From: Paenibacillus sp. FSL H7-0331
GTDB taxonomy: Bacteria > Bacillota > Bacilli > Paenibacillales > NBRC-103111
DNA length: 39,848 bases
Direction of reading: 5' to 3'
NCBI RefSeq assembly: GCF_001956045.1
Contig: NZ_MRTH01000054.1
Location: 1 to 39,848, forward strand
A model generated the notes under the pieces. That model saw nothing but the letters and a program-made list of their open reading frames with translations. It searched no databases and was not told the origin of the DNA. Made by a program: the position numbers and the translations under genes. The first letter of the stretch is position 1. Each line of letters opens with the position of its first letter. Of this stretch, positions 24,088 through 32,185 are shown one piece after another.

Positions 24088-24940
24088 AAACATCTTTAAA
24101 CAACCGTAATGCCTCCCAATCCATCTGTGGAACCAAGCCTACTTCCGCAGCACGCTTTAGCAGTGCGGTGATCGCCCCATATCCATCATCACCCAAATCG
24201 GCACTGAATTCATTGACATATAAATCAATGTGGGCTTGAGCTACTTCAGGGGCAAGCTCCTGAGAATGGCTTAGTACGTAGTCGCGCGAAACCTCTGGGT
24301 GTGCCCACGCATACTCCACTGAAGCCCGAATCCATTTACTGATGGCTGCCAGGTCTAAAGAACGATGAGCAATGATCGCTCCGAGTGGGATAGGCAAGCC
24401 TGTATCTGCTTCCCACCAGCTGCCCAGGTCGACCAACATGTTCAATCCGTAATTAGGATAGGTGAATCTGGCCTCATGAATAACAAGTCCGGCATCAACC
24501 AGACCATCCCGAACTGCCGGCATAATTTCATGAAAGGGCAGAATTACGATTTCACCTACGCCTCCAGGTACATGCTGAGCTGCCCAAAGGCGGAACAGCA
24601 GGTAAGCAGTGGAGCGTTCACTCGGTACGGCAACCTTAAGACCTTTCAAAGCTGCCGGGTCTTTGATGGCGTTCACTCCACCAGCACTCAGTACGAGTGG
24701 ACCACAACCTCTGCCGAGTGCTCCTCCACAAGGGAGTAGAGCATATTCAGATAAAGCCCATGGCAATGCCGCGTAGGAAATTTTCATAACCTCCGGTCCG
24801 CCTCCATGTGCCGCCAGTCCATTCGTTATGTCGATATCTGCATACATCACATCAAGCTCAGGCGCGCCAGGCAATAGGCCATGTACCCAGGCATGAAAGA
24901 CAAAGGTGTCATTGGGACAAGGTGAAAAAGCGATTTTCAT
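24086..24940 (-). CDS. mqnD: 1,4-dihydroxy-6-naphthoate synthase (futalosine pathway)
   Basis: 284 residues with a periplasmic-binding-protein-like fold used as an enzyme. MqnD features are MKIAFSPCPNDTFVFHAW at the N-terminus, DVMYADIDITN, VMKISYAALPWAL, LPCGGALGRGCGPLV, VAVPSERSTAYLL and DAGLVIHEARFTYPNYGL. It converts cyclic dehypoxanthinyl futalosine to 1,4-dihydroxy-6-naphthoate in menaquinone biosynthesis. GGAGGTATTAAC precedes the ATG. It overlaps mqnB by 4 bp. Confidence 0.94.
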   Translation of the reverse strand: MKIAFSPCPNDTFVFHAWVHGLLPGAPELDVMYADIDITNGLAAHGGGPEVMKISYAALPWALSEYALLPCGGALGRGCGPLVLSAGGVNAIKDPAALKGLKVAVPSERSTAYLLFRLWAAQHVPGGVGEIVILPFHEIMPAVRDGLVDAGLVIHEARFTYPNYGLNMLVDLGSWWEADTGLPIPLGAIIAHRSLDLAAISKWIRASVEYAWAHPEVSRDYVLSHSQELAPEVAQAHIDLYVNEFSADLGDDGYGAITALLKRAAEVGLVPQMDWEALRLFKDV

Positions 24941-25578
24941 GTTAATACCTCCATTAATACATTGCTGGCTGATTGCAAAGCTTGTAGTGCATCCTGGATA
25001 CGCCAGGCACTGCGGTCCCTTGGACCTACCGGATTGGAAATTGCGCGAAGCTCCAGAAAAGGAACTCCACCATATTGGGCTGCTATAGCCACACCGTAAC
25101 CTTCCATGGCCTCGGCTGCTGCTCCAGGGATACGCTTAGAAAGCTCTGTTGCGGTTGCTGTTGAACCCGTCACGGTGGATACAGTTAGAATAGGACCCGT
25201 GTGAACGGAAAGCCCTGCGCTCTGCAACGCTTCAGTGATCCGCTGGGGCCATTCTCTGTCCACCTGGATGCGGGATGAACCAAATCCAAGCTCATCGAGA
25301 CTGAGAAATCCGTCTGCAGATTGAGCGCCGAGATCCGCGGCAATGATCTCATCAGCCATAACGAGCGATCCAATCTCGGCTGTACCTGCAAAGCCGCCGG
25401 CAATACCGGCACTAATGACCAGATCATAAGGTGCTGCAGCTAATAAAGTTGCGGTTCGAGCAGCTGCCGATGCTGCTCCCACACCAGCAATGCCGACATG
25501 AAAGCTCGAACAATTATGAAGTCCACGTAACACCGCATCCCTCTCAACTTCAACTGCGGTCATCACAAGTATGTTCAT
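24937..25578 (-). CDS. mqnB: futalosine hydrolase
   Basis: 213 residues of the nucleoside-phosphorylase/MTAN-like fold. Landmarks are ILVMTAVEVERDAVLRGL, HVGIAGVGAASAAART, LVISAGIAGGF, GPILTVSTVTGS, EAMEGYGVAIAA (conserved Glu pair region) and LRAISNPVGPRDRSAWRI, which is typical of MqnB. It removes hypoxanthine from futalosine. It is directly coupled to mqnD, so two steps of the pathway are co-expressed; mqnA, mqnC and mqnE are not in this window. Confidence 0.93.
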   Translation of the reverse strand: MNILVMTAVEVERDAVLRGLHNCSSFHVGIAGVGAASAAARTATLLAAAPYDLVISAGIAGGFAGTAEIGSLVMADEIIAADLGAQSADGFLSLDELGFGSSRIQVDREWPQRITEALQSAGLSVHTGPILTVSTVTGSTATATELSKRIPGAAAEAMEGYGVAIAAQYGGVPFLELRAISNPVGPRDRSAWRIQDALQALQSASNVLMEVLT

Positions 25579-25648
25579 TATCTATGATCCCCTCTTATTT
25601 TGTTAGCCGCTTGGCATCAAGGGCTTGTAATGGTCGTCCAACTATTTT

Positions 25649-25676
25649 AGTATACTTTATAGAGAGCAATGTGCAA
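25649..25676 (-). promoter_or_regulatory. candidate promoter of mqnB-mqnD
   Basis: On the minus strand TTGCAC (25676-25671) and TATACT (25654-25649) have a 16-bp spacer. The region is shared with the divergent VTT-protein gene. Confidence 0.5.
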
Positions 25677-25745
25677 ATGTCGAGATGATGAATGGTATAC
25701 GGTACGGATGAAGCAGATGCCTGATAGAAGAGGGGATAAGGCAAC

Positions 25746-26336
25746 ATGAACTGGATAGACCAACTAGCCGGGTTAACTTGGGAAGACGTCGAGCACTATC
25801 TGAATCGTTACGAAGCGTTGGGTCCCTTACCTGGGATTCTTGCACCCTTCATAGAGTCTCTAATCCCTGTACTGCCACTAATTGCGATTATAATCGCCAA
25901 TGTAAATGCCTATGGTTTGTGGGAAGGTGCTTTATGGTCATGGATCGGTGTTGTTAGTGGTGCGGTTTGTGTGTTTTTGTTTTTTCGCAGGTTCGGGGTT
26001 CGATTCCGCAATTTTATTGAACGCAAATATCCTAAAGCCGGAACTTTTATCGGATGGCTGGAGCAGCATGGTTTTACACCGATTTTTGTGCTGGCCTGCT
26101 TCCCATTTACACCATCGGCTTTCGTAAATATTGTAGCGGGTATATCGAAGCTGCCGAGACGTGTATTTCTGATAGCAACAGCTAGTGGGAAAGCTGTCAT
26201 GATCCTAATCGTATCTGTAGCAGGACATGACTTGGGGAATTTGTTCAAGCAGCCTTGGAAAATGGTTGCGATCCTGCTCGTTTTTGCATTGATTTGGTAT
26301 GCAGGTCGCAGGCTGGAGTCGCGTTACACCAAATAA
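25746..26336 (+). CDS. VTT/DedA-like small integral membrane protein (TVP38/TMEM64 family)
   Basis: 196 residues with four or five membrane segments. A VTT-type core is visible: GPLPGILAPFIESLIPVLPL, NAYGLWEGALWSWIGVVSG, GVRFRNFIERKYP, FVLACFPFTPSAFVNIVAG and FLIATASGKAVMI. Members are proposed lipid scramblases or flippases; the substrate here is unknown. AGAGGGG-type Shine-Dalgarno sequence lies before the ATG. It is divergent from mqnB. Confidence 0.87.
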   Translation: MNWIDQLAGLTWEDVEHYLNRYEALGPLPGILAPFIESLIPVLPLIAIIIANVNAYGLWEGALWSWIGVVSGAVCVFLFFRRFGVRFRNFIERKYPKAGTFIGWLEQHGFTPIFVLACFPFTPSAFVNIVAGISKLPRRVFLIATASGKAVMILIVSVAGHDLGNLFKQPWKMVAILLVFALIWYAGRRLESRYTK

Positions 26337-26370
26337 ATATAAGGTTTGCTAACTTGGAAGAGGGATTGCC

Positions 26371-26849
26371 ATGCGTACGGATCACATCGATATTTTATCG
26401 ATAATCTCCAATAACTTATACAAATCTGCCGAGCAGGTTATGCAGATTGCAAGTGAAATGATTAATGCCAATACGTTCTGTATTGCGATTAATGACAGGT
26501 TAACGACAACCGTACTTAAAAACCTTTAATCGGGAAGTGACTATGCTTGAGGAAGGTCTGATTGTTGGTATTTGTAAAACTGCTTGCTATCGATAAACGA
26601 GTCGGCACCGCAAGTCTTCTGTTCTCAGTAGAGGATAATGGAAACGGAATTCCTGACCATCAGGTCGATCGCCTGTTTCAGTCCTTTACCCAGATCCATG
26701 TGGCAGACTCCACAGAATCCGATACGGGAACCGGACTTGGACTCTATATTAGCAAGCAGTTGGTTGAACTGATGAATGGCCGCATCTGGCTTGAGCAATC
26801 AAGCAGCAGTGGCGCCTGCTTCTCTTGCGAAATTACGTTATCGATTTAA
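26371..26849 (+). pseudogene. broken GAF-type sensor histidine kinase gene
   Basis: The first part, from ATG 26371 behind AGAGGG, encodes a GAF-like N-terminus (DILSIISNNLYKSAEQVMQ, then ASEMINANTFCIAI). A one-base insertion in an A-run at 26518-26522 ends it early; in the next frame the expected residues FNREVTMLEEGLI continue. The sequence then jumps to the C-terminal half of a HATPase domain (LLFSVEDNGNGIPDHQVDRL, then TGTGLGLYISKQLVELMNG). The HisKA region and the first ATP-binding box are missing. So both an internal deletion and a frameshift are present. Confidence 0.85.
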
Positions 26850-26887
26850 TGGATTGCATAACCATTCTTTCACATGGAGGTCAAACA

Positions 26888-27754
26888 ATGACGACTAACC
26901 ACAATATAGCTGGCATACTCCTTCGCGATGGTGCCATCGTGCCGAGACTTGGGCAAGGGACATGGTATATGGGGGATCGCCCATCTCACAAAAGCGAAGA
27001 AATCAGAGCTTTGCAGCTTGGCGTGGAGCTTGGTATGAATCTGATCGATACCGCTGAGATGTATGGCGATGGAAAGTCAGAACTGCTTGTCGGGGAAGCT
27101 ATCCAGGGAATCAGGAATCGGGTATTTGTTGTATCCAAGGTGTATCCGCATCATGCCGGCCTAAATCATATCGTTCAAAGCTGTGACAACAGCTTGCGGC
27201 GCTTGCAAACGGATCGTCTGGATCTATATCTGCTTCATTGGAGAGGCAGTGTTCCTTTTAGCGAAACGATAGAAGGCATGGAGAAATTGGTTGAAGCCGG
27301 CAAAATATTGCGCTGGGGTGTGTCCAATCTGGATATTTCCGATATGAAGGAGCTTACGCGTCTAAGCAAGGGCACGCATTGTGTGACGAATCAGGTTCTG
27401 TACCATCTGGGCTCAAGGGGAATTGAATACGATTTGCTTCCGTGGCAGCAAGAGAATGGAATGCCTGTAATGGCCTATTGTCCGCTAGCACAGGCCGGAT
27501 CCTTAAGAAAAGGTTTGATTGGCCATCCAACCGTTAAGGAAATTGCCGAGCGGCATCAGGTAAATCCTTTTCAACTGCTTCTGGCTTGGTGTATTCGAAG
27601 CGGCCAAGTGATAGCGATACCGAAGGCATCCTCTGAAGCGCATGTCATCCAGAATGCTGAGGCAGCGCGCATCCAACTAACAGAAGAGGACTTAAGCAGG
27701 CTGGATGCGGCCTTTCCAAAACCGACGCGAAAAACTCCGCTTGATATCGTATAG
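26888..27754 (+). CDS. aldo/keto reductase
   Basis: 288 residues of the NADPH-dependent TIM-barrel aldo/keto reductase superfamily. The catalytic tetrad is visible: Asp and Tyr in LIDTAEMYGDGKSE, Lys in VFVVSKVYP and His in YLLHWRGS. GVSNLD and IAIPKASS complete the signature and cofactor region. The start at 26888 is chosen because GGAGGT lies 8 bases before it. Substrate unknown. It is 38 bp after the broken kinase gene. Confidence 0.93.
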   Translation: MTTNHNIAGILLRDGAIVPRLGQGTWYMGDRPSHKSEEIRALQLGVELGMNLIDTAEMYGDGKSELLVGEAIQGIRNRVFVVSKVYPHHAGLNHIVQSCDNSLRRLQTDRLDLYLLHWRGSVPFSETIEGMEKLVEAGKILRWGVSNLDISDMKELTRLSKGTHCVTNQVLYHLGSRGIEYDLLPWQQENGMPVMAYCPLAQAGSLRKGLIGHPTVKEIAERHQVNPFQLLLAWCIRSGQVIAIPKASSEAHVIQNAEAARIQLTEEDLSRLDAAFPKPTRKTPLDIV

Positions 27755-27758
27755 TCGT

Positions 27759-27977
27759 TTAAGAGTTCAGCCTGACAATATAAATGAAAAATGCAACATA
27801 TCCCGACACAATTACAATCAAATAAATCCATGACAGTCGGGACCATTTTCCTTTGGTTCGGGTATCATATTTGGGGTTCCCTTCTTTGTTTTTCTTGGAA
27901 AAGCCGACGAGAAAGGTAGCAGCAGTAGCCAGTAACAAGATGGTGGCAAATAACAAGTAGTAGATATATAGCGACAT
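27759..27977 (-). CDS. small two-helix membrane protein
   Basis: 72 residues with a hydrophobic N-terminal segment (YIYYLLFATILLLATAATFL), a short basic loop with KKNKEGNPKYDTRTKGKW and a second membrane segment (WIYLIVIVSGYVAFFIYIV). GGGGTGAT lies 7 bases before the ATG. It is convergent with the reductase, whose stop is 4 bp away. No family recognised. Confidence 0.65.
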   Translation of the reverse strand: MSLYIYYLLFATILLLATAATFLVGFSKKNKEGNPKYDTRTKGKWSRLSWIYLIVIVSGYVAFFIYIVRLNS

Positions 27978-28191
27978 TGACGATCACCCCGACACATGTG
28001 TTTTATACTCTTACTATATCAAGTACAAATGAAGTCGTGATCCTCCATTTTGCCTGCTTTTAACCCATCCGCTTCCTGCTTTGACTTTGTCTACAGCGTG
28101 CTTCTACCAAATGGGTGGTGAAAACACCAAGTGAGTGGATGGTTACAGATCCATGAAATCCATCTAAGATGGTGAAAAAGGAGTGGATCTG

Positions 28192-29166
28192 ATGACAGAA
28201 CGTACAGAACGACAAGTTGTTCGCGTAGCTGTGGTGCAATCTGCACCCCTATTATTTGATAAGGTGGATGCTATTGCGAAGATTGCTTCTTGGACCCAGG
28301 CTGCTTCCAAGGAAAAGGCGAAGCTTGTGGTGTTTCCAGAAGTATTCGTATCGGGTTATCCAAGAGGTTTGAGCTTTGGTACCCGTGTCGGGAGCCGTAG
28401 TCCTGAGGGACGAGAGGACTGGTATCGATATTGGGAGAGCTCGATTCAGATTCCAGGTGCGGATACCGAGCTGATCGGTGAAATAGCAAAGGAAGCCGGT
28501 GTTTATCTGGTAGTCGGAGTCGTCGAGAGGGAGTCTGGCCTTAGTCAGTCTACTCTGTATAATTCAATAGCTTATTGGGGACCGGATGGAACGCTGCTGG
28601 GGAAGCATAGAAAGCTGATGCCTACTGGCTCCGAACGGCTGCTGTGGGGGATGGGGGATGGAAGCACGCTAAGTGTGATCGATACGCCCTTTGGCCGGAT
28701 CGGTGGATTGATATGTTGGGAAAATTATATGCCGCTCGCCAGAATGGCTATGTATGCCAAAGGAATTGATATCTTGGTTACTCCGACAGCTGATGCTCGC
28801 GATACCTGGCAGGCGACCCTGCAGCATATTGCTGTTGAAAGCCGATGCTTTGTTATTTCCAGCAATCAATATGTGACCAAGGACAGCTATCCTCAGGATC
28901 TGGCTTATTATAAAGACATCTTGAATGATCCGGATATTTTGTCAAGGGGTGGGAGTGCGATTGTGAATCCGCTTGGCGCTTATGTGGCGCCTCCGCTTTT
29001 TAACAAAGAGGGCTTGCTTTTTGGAGATCTGGATATGGCTCTCGTTCCGCAAAGCCGCTATGATTTTGATGCAGTCGGTCATTACAGCCGTCCTGATGTG
29101 TTTCAATTGCGAGTCAATGAAGCTTCACAGGAAACTGTTACTTTTAAAGAAAAATTACTTTTTTAA
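28192..29166 (+). CDS. nitrilase (carbon-nitrogen hydrolase family)
   Basis: 324 residues. The Glu-Lys-Cys triad is Glu 50 in VVFPEVFVSGYP, Lys 141 in HRKLMPT and Cys 175 in GGLICWENYMP. CWENYMPLAR, VESRCFVIS and the insert DILSRGGSAIVNPLG are typical of true nitrilases (branch 1), which convert nitriles to carboxylic acids and ammonia, rather than of amidases. The start at ATG 28192 has AAAGGAG with 8-base spacing; a GTG at 28183 overlaps that site. The 214 bp upstream are AT-rich with GGTG repeats but no clear promoter. Confidence 0.93.
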   Translation: MTERTERQVVRVAVVQSAPLLFDKVDAIAKIASWTQAASKEKAKLVVFPEVFVSGYPRGLSFGTRVGSRSPEGREDWYRYWESSIQIPGADTELIGEIAKEAGVYLVVGVVERESGLSQSTLYNSIAYWGPDGTLLGKHRKLMPTGSERLLWGMGDGSTLSVIDTPFGRIGGLICWENYMPLARMAMYAKGIDILVTPTADARDTWQATLQHIAVESRCFVISSNQYVTKDSYPQDLAYYKDILNDPDILSRGGSAIVNPLGAYVAPPLFNKEGLLFGDLDMALVPQSRYDFDAVGHYSRPDVFQLRVNEASQETVTFKEKLLF

Positions 29167-29224
29167 ACAAGCGGGCCCAATGAAATGATATACTGGGTAA
29201 AACCTTTGAGGAGAGGATTCATTC

Positions 29225-29749
29225 ATGTCTATACGGCCTGCTTACGATGAGTATAACGAATATTTTGAGCGGTATGTGAAGTTGGTTCCAGAAGGTAATA
29301 TCCGAGAGATTCTTACTCAATCCCTCAAGCGTACCACGGATGTTTTTTCAACGATTACGGAGGATCAAGCCAATTACCAATATGCCCCCGGAAAGTGGAA
29401 ACTAAAAGAAGTACTGGGCCATATTACAGATAACGAACGGATCATGAGCTACCGGCTGCTTCGCATTGCAAGAGGGGACAAAACGCCGCTGTCTGGTTAT
29501 GATCAGGATGATTTGATGAGCGGTGCTTCCTTCGATACCTGCCCTATGTCAGATATCTTGGAGGATTACACGGTTGTACGTCAGGCCACTTTTACTTTGC
29601 TCAGGGGGCTGTCTGAGGACGCATGGGCCAGAAGAGGCATTGTTAATGGGAATGAATCCTCCACTAAAGCGTGGGCTTACATTATTGCCGGTCATGAGCT
29701 GCATCATATGAACACAGTCAAGGAAAGATATTTAAATCAATCGCTGTGA
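29225..29749 (+). CDS. DinB-family four-helix protein
   Basis: 174 residues with the DinB/YfiT metal site of three histidines: one in VLGHITDNERIMSYRL and two in IAGHELHHMNTVKERY. The N-terminus includes YAPGKWKLKEV as in many Bacillus members. Some members are thiol transferases (bacillithiol-dependent); the substrate is not known here. GAGGAGAGG precedes the ATG. It follows the nitrilase after 58 bp. Confidence 0.9.
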   Translation: MSIRPAYDEYNEYFERYVKLVPEGNIREILTQSLKRTTDVFSTITEDQANYQYAPGKWKLKEVLGHITDNERIMSYRLLRIARGDKTPLSGYDQDDLMSGASFDTCPMSDILEDYTVVRQATFTLLRGLSEDAWARRGIVNGNESSTKAWAYIIAGHELHHMNTVKERYLNQSL

Positions 29750-29767
29750 GTCTTTGAGCAGGCAATA

Positions 29768-29812
29768 AATCCCCTTCATAGAACTTTACTAAACACGTTC
29801 ATGAGGGGGATT
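29768..29812. terminator. hairpin between the convergent DinB and hydrolase genes
   Basis: AATCCCCTTCAT (29768-29779) pairs with ATGAGGGGGATT (29801-29812) with one wobble pair. Only weak T-rich sequence follows on each strand, so termination strength is uncertain. Confidence 0.55.
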
Positions 29813-29863
29813 AAATTAGGTATAACCACTAACGCTGACAGCTTGTTATAGGACAGAAAATTA

Positions 29864-30616
29864 CTAGGTGTTGTATACCATCTTTAACATATCTCTAACT
29901 GCTTGGATAACTGCTTGTGGTCGATCTATGTGGATTGCATGCCCAGCATCTTCAACAATCCTATGTTGGGTACGAGTTGACAAATCAGCAAGCTCTTTTT
30001 GAAATTTCAACCATACCGTCATAGATTCCTTCGTGTGAAAAGGTTGCAGACCTCCCGTTAACACAATAAGTGGAATGTTTCCAAGAGATTTAACGCTACG
30101 AACTTGCTCCAGACTTTCTTCAACCTCGTTAAGTGAGCCTTCCACAACAAATTGATTATAATAAGCTTCCTGAACTTCTTTTGAAAATAAAGGCGCCATT
30201 ATTTTATTCTGGTCCTCATGACAAGAGTCTAAGAGGATTACTCCTGCAACCTCCTCCGGATATGTACTTGCAAATAATCTTACATTTAGTCCTCCAAATG
30301 AATGTCCAACTAATACATATTGAGGCTTTATACCTGCATTTCTAAGTAAAGCTCGCAGATTTTCGACACTTTGCTGACTATGGCGAGGTCTGTCGTCCTT
30401 TTCACTTTTACCAATACCAGCTCTATCATAAGTAAACATTTTTGAGAACTTTGATAGGTCATCTCGGATTGAATCCCAGTTTTCTAAAGTACAACCATAT
30501 CCAGAATCAAAAACAAGAGTTGGACCGTCATGGCTTGCCTCTGAAAATTGATAGTTAAGCTCGATTCCACCAATATCTAATTTGTTGCCCATTTCATTTC
30601 GAGCAGCTTTGCTCAT
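29864..30616 (-). CDS. alpha/beta hydrolase
   Basis: 250 residues. The nucleophile elbow is VGHSFGGL (Ser 106), the oxyanion region is in VFDSGYGCTLENW, an acid follows the strand VAGVILLDSCHEDQ or lies in the later ILTGG segment, and the catalytic His is in VEDAGHAIHIDRP. No signal peptide, so cytoplasmic. It is the target gene of a well-formed promoter and operator (see the spacer entry). Base composition is AT-richer than the neighbouring operons, as is its divergent partner, which hints at acquisition of the pair together. Confidence 0.92.
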   Translation of the reverse strand: MSKAARNEMGNKLDIGGIELNYQFSEASHDGPTLVFDSGYGCTLENWDSIRDDLSKFSKMFTYDRAGIGKSEKDDRPRHSQQSVENLRALLRNAGIKPQYVLVGHSFGGLNVRLFASTYPEEVAGVILLDSCHEDQNKIMAPLFSKEVQEAYYNQFVVEGSLNEVEESLEQVRSVKSLGNIPLIVLTGGLQPFHTKESMTVWLKFQKELADLSTRTQHRIVEDAGHAIHIDRPQAVIQAVRDMLKMVYNT

Positions 30617-30628
30617 GTCTAATCCTCC

Positions 30629-30649
30629 AAGTTCAATGTGATTGAACTT
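30629..30649. promoter_or_regulatory. palindromic operator 1
   Basis: AAGTTCAAT-GTG-ATTGAACTT is a perfect 9+3+9 palindrome at 30629-30649. It directly follows the hydrolase -10 box (30650-30655 on the minus strand), so it covers the expected transcription start. Confidence 0.75.
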
Positions 30650-30678
30650 ATCTTAGCATTTACTTATTTCCTTTTCAA
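30650..30678 (-). promoter_or_regulatory. sigma-A-type promoter of the alpha/beta hydrolase
   Basis: On the minus strand TTGAAA (30678-30673) and TAAGAT (30655-30650) have a 17-bp spacer. It is sandwiched between the two palindromes. Confidence 0.7.
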
Positions 30679-30683
30679 GCCAA

Positions 30684-30702
30684 AGTTTAATATAATTGAA
30701 CT
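30684..30702. promoter_or_regulatory. palindromic operator 2 overlapping the -10 box of the XRE gene
   Basis: AGTTTAAT-ATA-ATTGAACT is the same element as operator 1 with one mismatch in the half-sites, centred 54 bp from it. It contains TATAAT at 30691-30696, the only good -10 for the XRE gene, whose ATG is at 30732. Confidence 0.72.
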
Positions 30703-30731
30703 AATTGATTCTAATAAAAGGAATGCTGCAA

Positions 30732-31943
30732 ATGAATGAGCTAGGAAAACGAATACATAAATTAAGATTAGAAAAAGGCATGACACTTGTAGATTTAGCT
30801 GGTAATCAAATGACGAAGGGAATGCTAAGCATGATTGAAAATGGTCGTGCGAACCCTTCGATGGAGAGCTTAAAATTTATTGCGCGCCAGTTGAACTGTG
30901 ATCCTCATTATTTATTAGAAAATCATACATCTGATGAGTTGAAATACTTATTTAACCAAGTAGAGGAAGCATTCCACAAAAATAATGATGAGCAGATTAC
31001 TAACTTGACACAAGGCTTGTTTGATCAGCAGCTTCCAACATCGTTTGAGTCTGCCAGAATATTAGAAATTGGTGGCCGAACGGTTGTTAAGAACGATCAG
31101 GAACAAGGAGAAATGTTGATCGAACGAGCAGTGGCAATTTATGAGCAGCTTTCCCTATTTAGTCATTGCGTAGCAGCGAAAGTACATGTGGTAGAAAATC
31201 GTGCTAAAAAGGGTAATTACGGTGATGCTCTTAGATTGCTGCGAAGTATACAAAAAAAGTATCATGAAAAAGCAGCGGTGATTGATACGGTAGTTGAAGT
31301 TGAAGCGAATTACGTTGAAGTGGTCTTGCTCTTCGGGGTAGGTGATTATAAATCAGGAAAGATTAAGCTGAATCATTTAATTGAGCTGTCCAAGAGGAAA
31401 AGGGTCTTTTACAAGATGGATGATATTTTTCGAATTGCAGCGTTTCAATCCCTTATTCATAACAATGAAAATGATTATGCTTACTTTATAAAGAAGTCTG
31501 AGCAGTTTGCTGTTTTTAGCGAAAATGATGGGTCGCTGGCTTTTACGCTTTTGCTTCAAGCTCATTATCACAATCAAACATCAAAGGATTATGAACAAGT
31601 CCTTTTTTACTTAAATGAGTTTGCTACCTTGTTGAAGGGTGAGATCGGTAGTGACTATTATTATCTGGAAAAAGGTAAAGCACTTTTAGGAATAGGACAG
31701 GTGGAAGAAGCCTTAGTAGAATTGAACCAATTCGAAATGCCCACCACAATAAGTTACCCTCTTGAATTATCTATCCTCTACACCGCAGATGCGTATAAGG
31801 CTATTTGCCTTTTGCAACTGGGAAGAGTCGAAGAAGCTTCGAGCTATGCGGCAAGGGCAGCTAGAAATATAGGCCCGCTCCCAAGAACACCTTATCAAGA
31901 GTTTATAAATAATACCTTGGATATGGTGAATAAAAGTCTCTAA
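30732..31943 (+). CDS. XRE-family regulator with C-terminal helical (TPR-like) domain
   Basis: 403 residues. The N-terminal XRE helix-turn-helix is in the first 65 residues (LGKRIHKLRLEKGMTLVDLA, MTKGMLSMIENGRANPSMES). The remaining 330 residues are Leu/Glu/Lys-rich helical repeats with paired aromatic residues, like the TPR regulators of the RRNPP group (PlcR, Rgg, Rap). In that group the tail binds a secreted peptide. No peptide gene was found beside it. AAAAGGA lies 8 bases before ATG 30732; earlier in-frame starts (TTG 30705, ATG 30723) have worse sites. It is divergent from the hydrolase and probably regulates both genes through the two palindromes. Confidence 0.88.
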   Translation: MNELGKRIHKLRLEKGMTLVDLAGNQMTKGMLSMIENGRANPSMESLKFIARQLNCDPHYLLENHTSDELKYLFNQVEEAFHKNNDEQITNLTQGLFDQQLPTSFESARILEIGGRTVVKNDQEQGEMLIERAVAIYEQLSLFSHCVAAKVHVVENRAKKGNYGDALRLLRSIQKKYHEKAAVIDTVVEVEANYVEVVLLFGVGDYKSGKIKLNHLIELSKRKRVFYKMDDIFRIAAFQSLIHNNENDYAYFIKKSEQFAVFSENDGSLAFTLLLQAHYHNQTSKDYEQVLFYLNEFATLLKGEIGSDYYYLEKGKALLGIGQVEEALVELNQFEMPTTISYPLELSILYTADAYKAICLLQLGRVEEASSYAARAARNIGPLPRTPYQEFINNTLDMVNKSL

Positions 31944-31978
31944 AATAAGCTCAATTCCATTGTATAGGTTAAGCACAG

Positions 31979-32013
31979 CTCCTGATCCTGATGTGGGATT
32001 CAGGAGTTTTTTT
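31979..32013 (+). terminator. intrinsic terminator after the XRE regulator
   Basis: CTCCTGA-TCC pairs with GGA-T-TCAGGAG (31979-32006), followed by TTTTTTT. Well-formed and plus-oriented. Confidence 0.9.
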
Positions 32014-32185
32014 GTCGATCCTCGGATTCACTTATTATTGGATAAATAACGAAATCGTTCTATTGACACAAATAGTTCCAAGAGATTGTTCTACAATTCC
32101 AGAGAAACTGTTCATTATCAGGCTGCTGCTGTGAATGCTATAGTTGATTTGTGGAAACAACCATAATAGGTCCGGAGGGGTTTCA

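Noticed and set aside
27978..28191. Riboswitch or T-box leader upstream of the nitrilase gene
   Set aside because: Only short GGTG repeats and a small CCATCT/AGATGG pairing were seen. No T-box sequence, no terminator hairpin and no known aptamer motif could be recognised.
32063..32097. TTGACA and TACAAT ahead of the binding-protein gene as a promoter
   Set aside because: The spacer is 23 bp, too long for sigma-A. One of the boxes may still be used with an activator, but the pair is not a promoter by itself.
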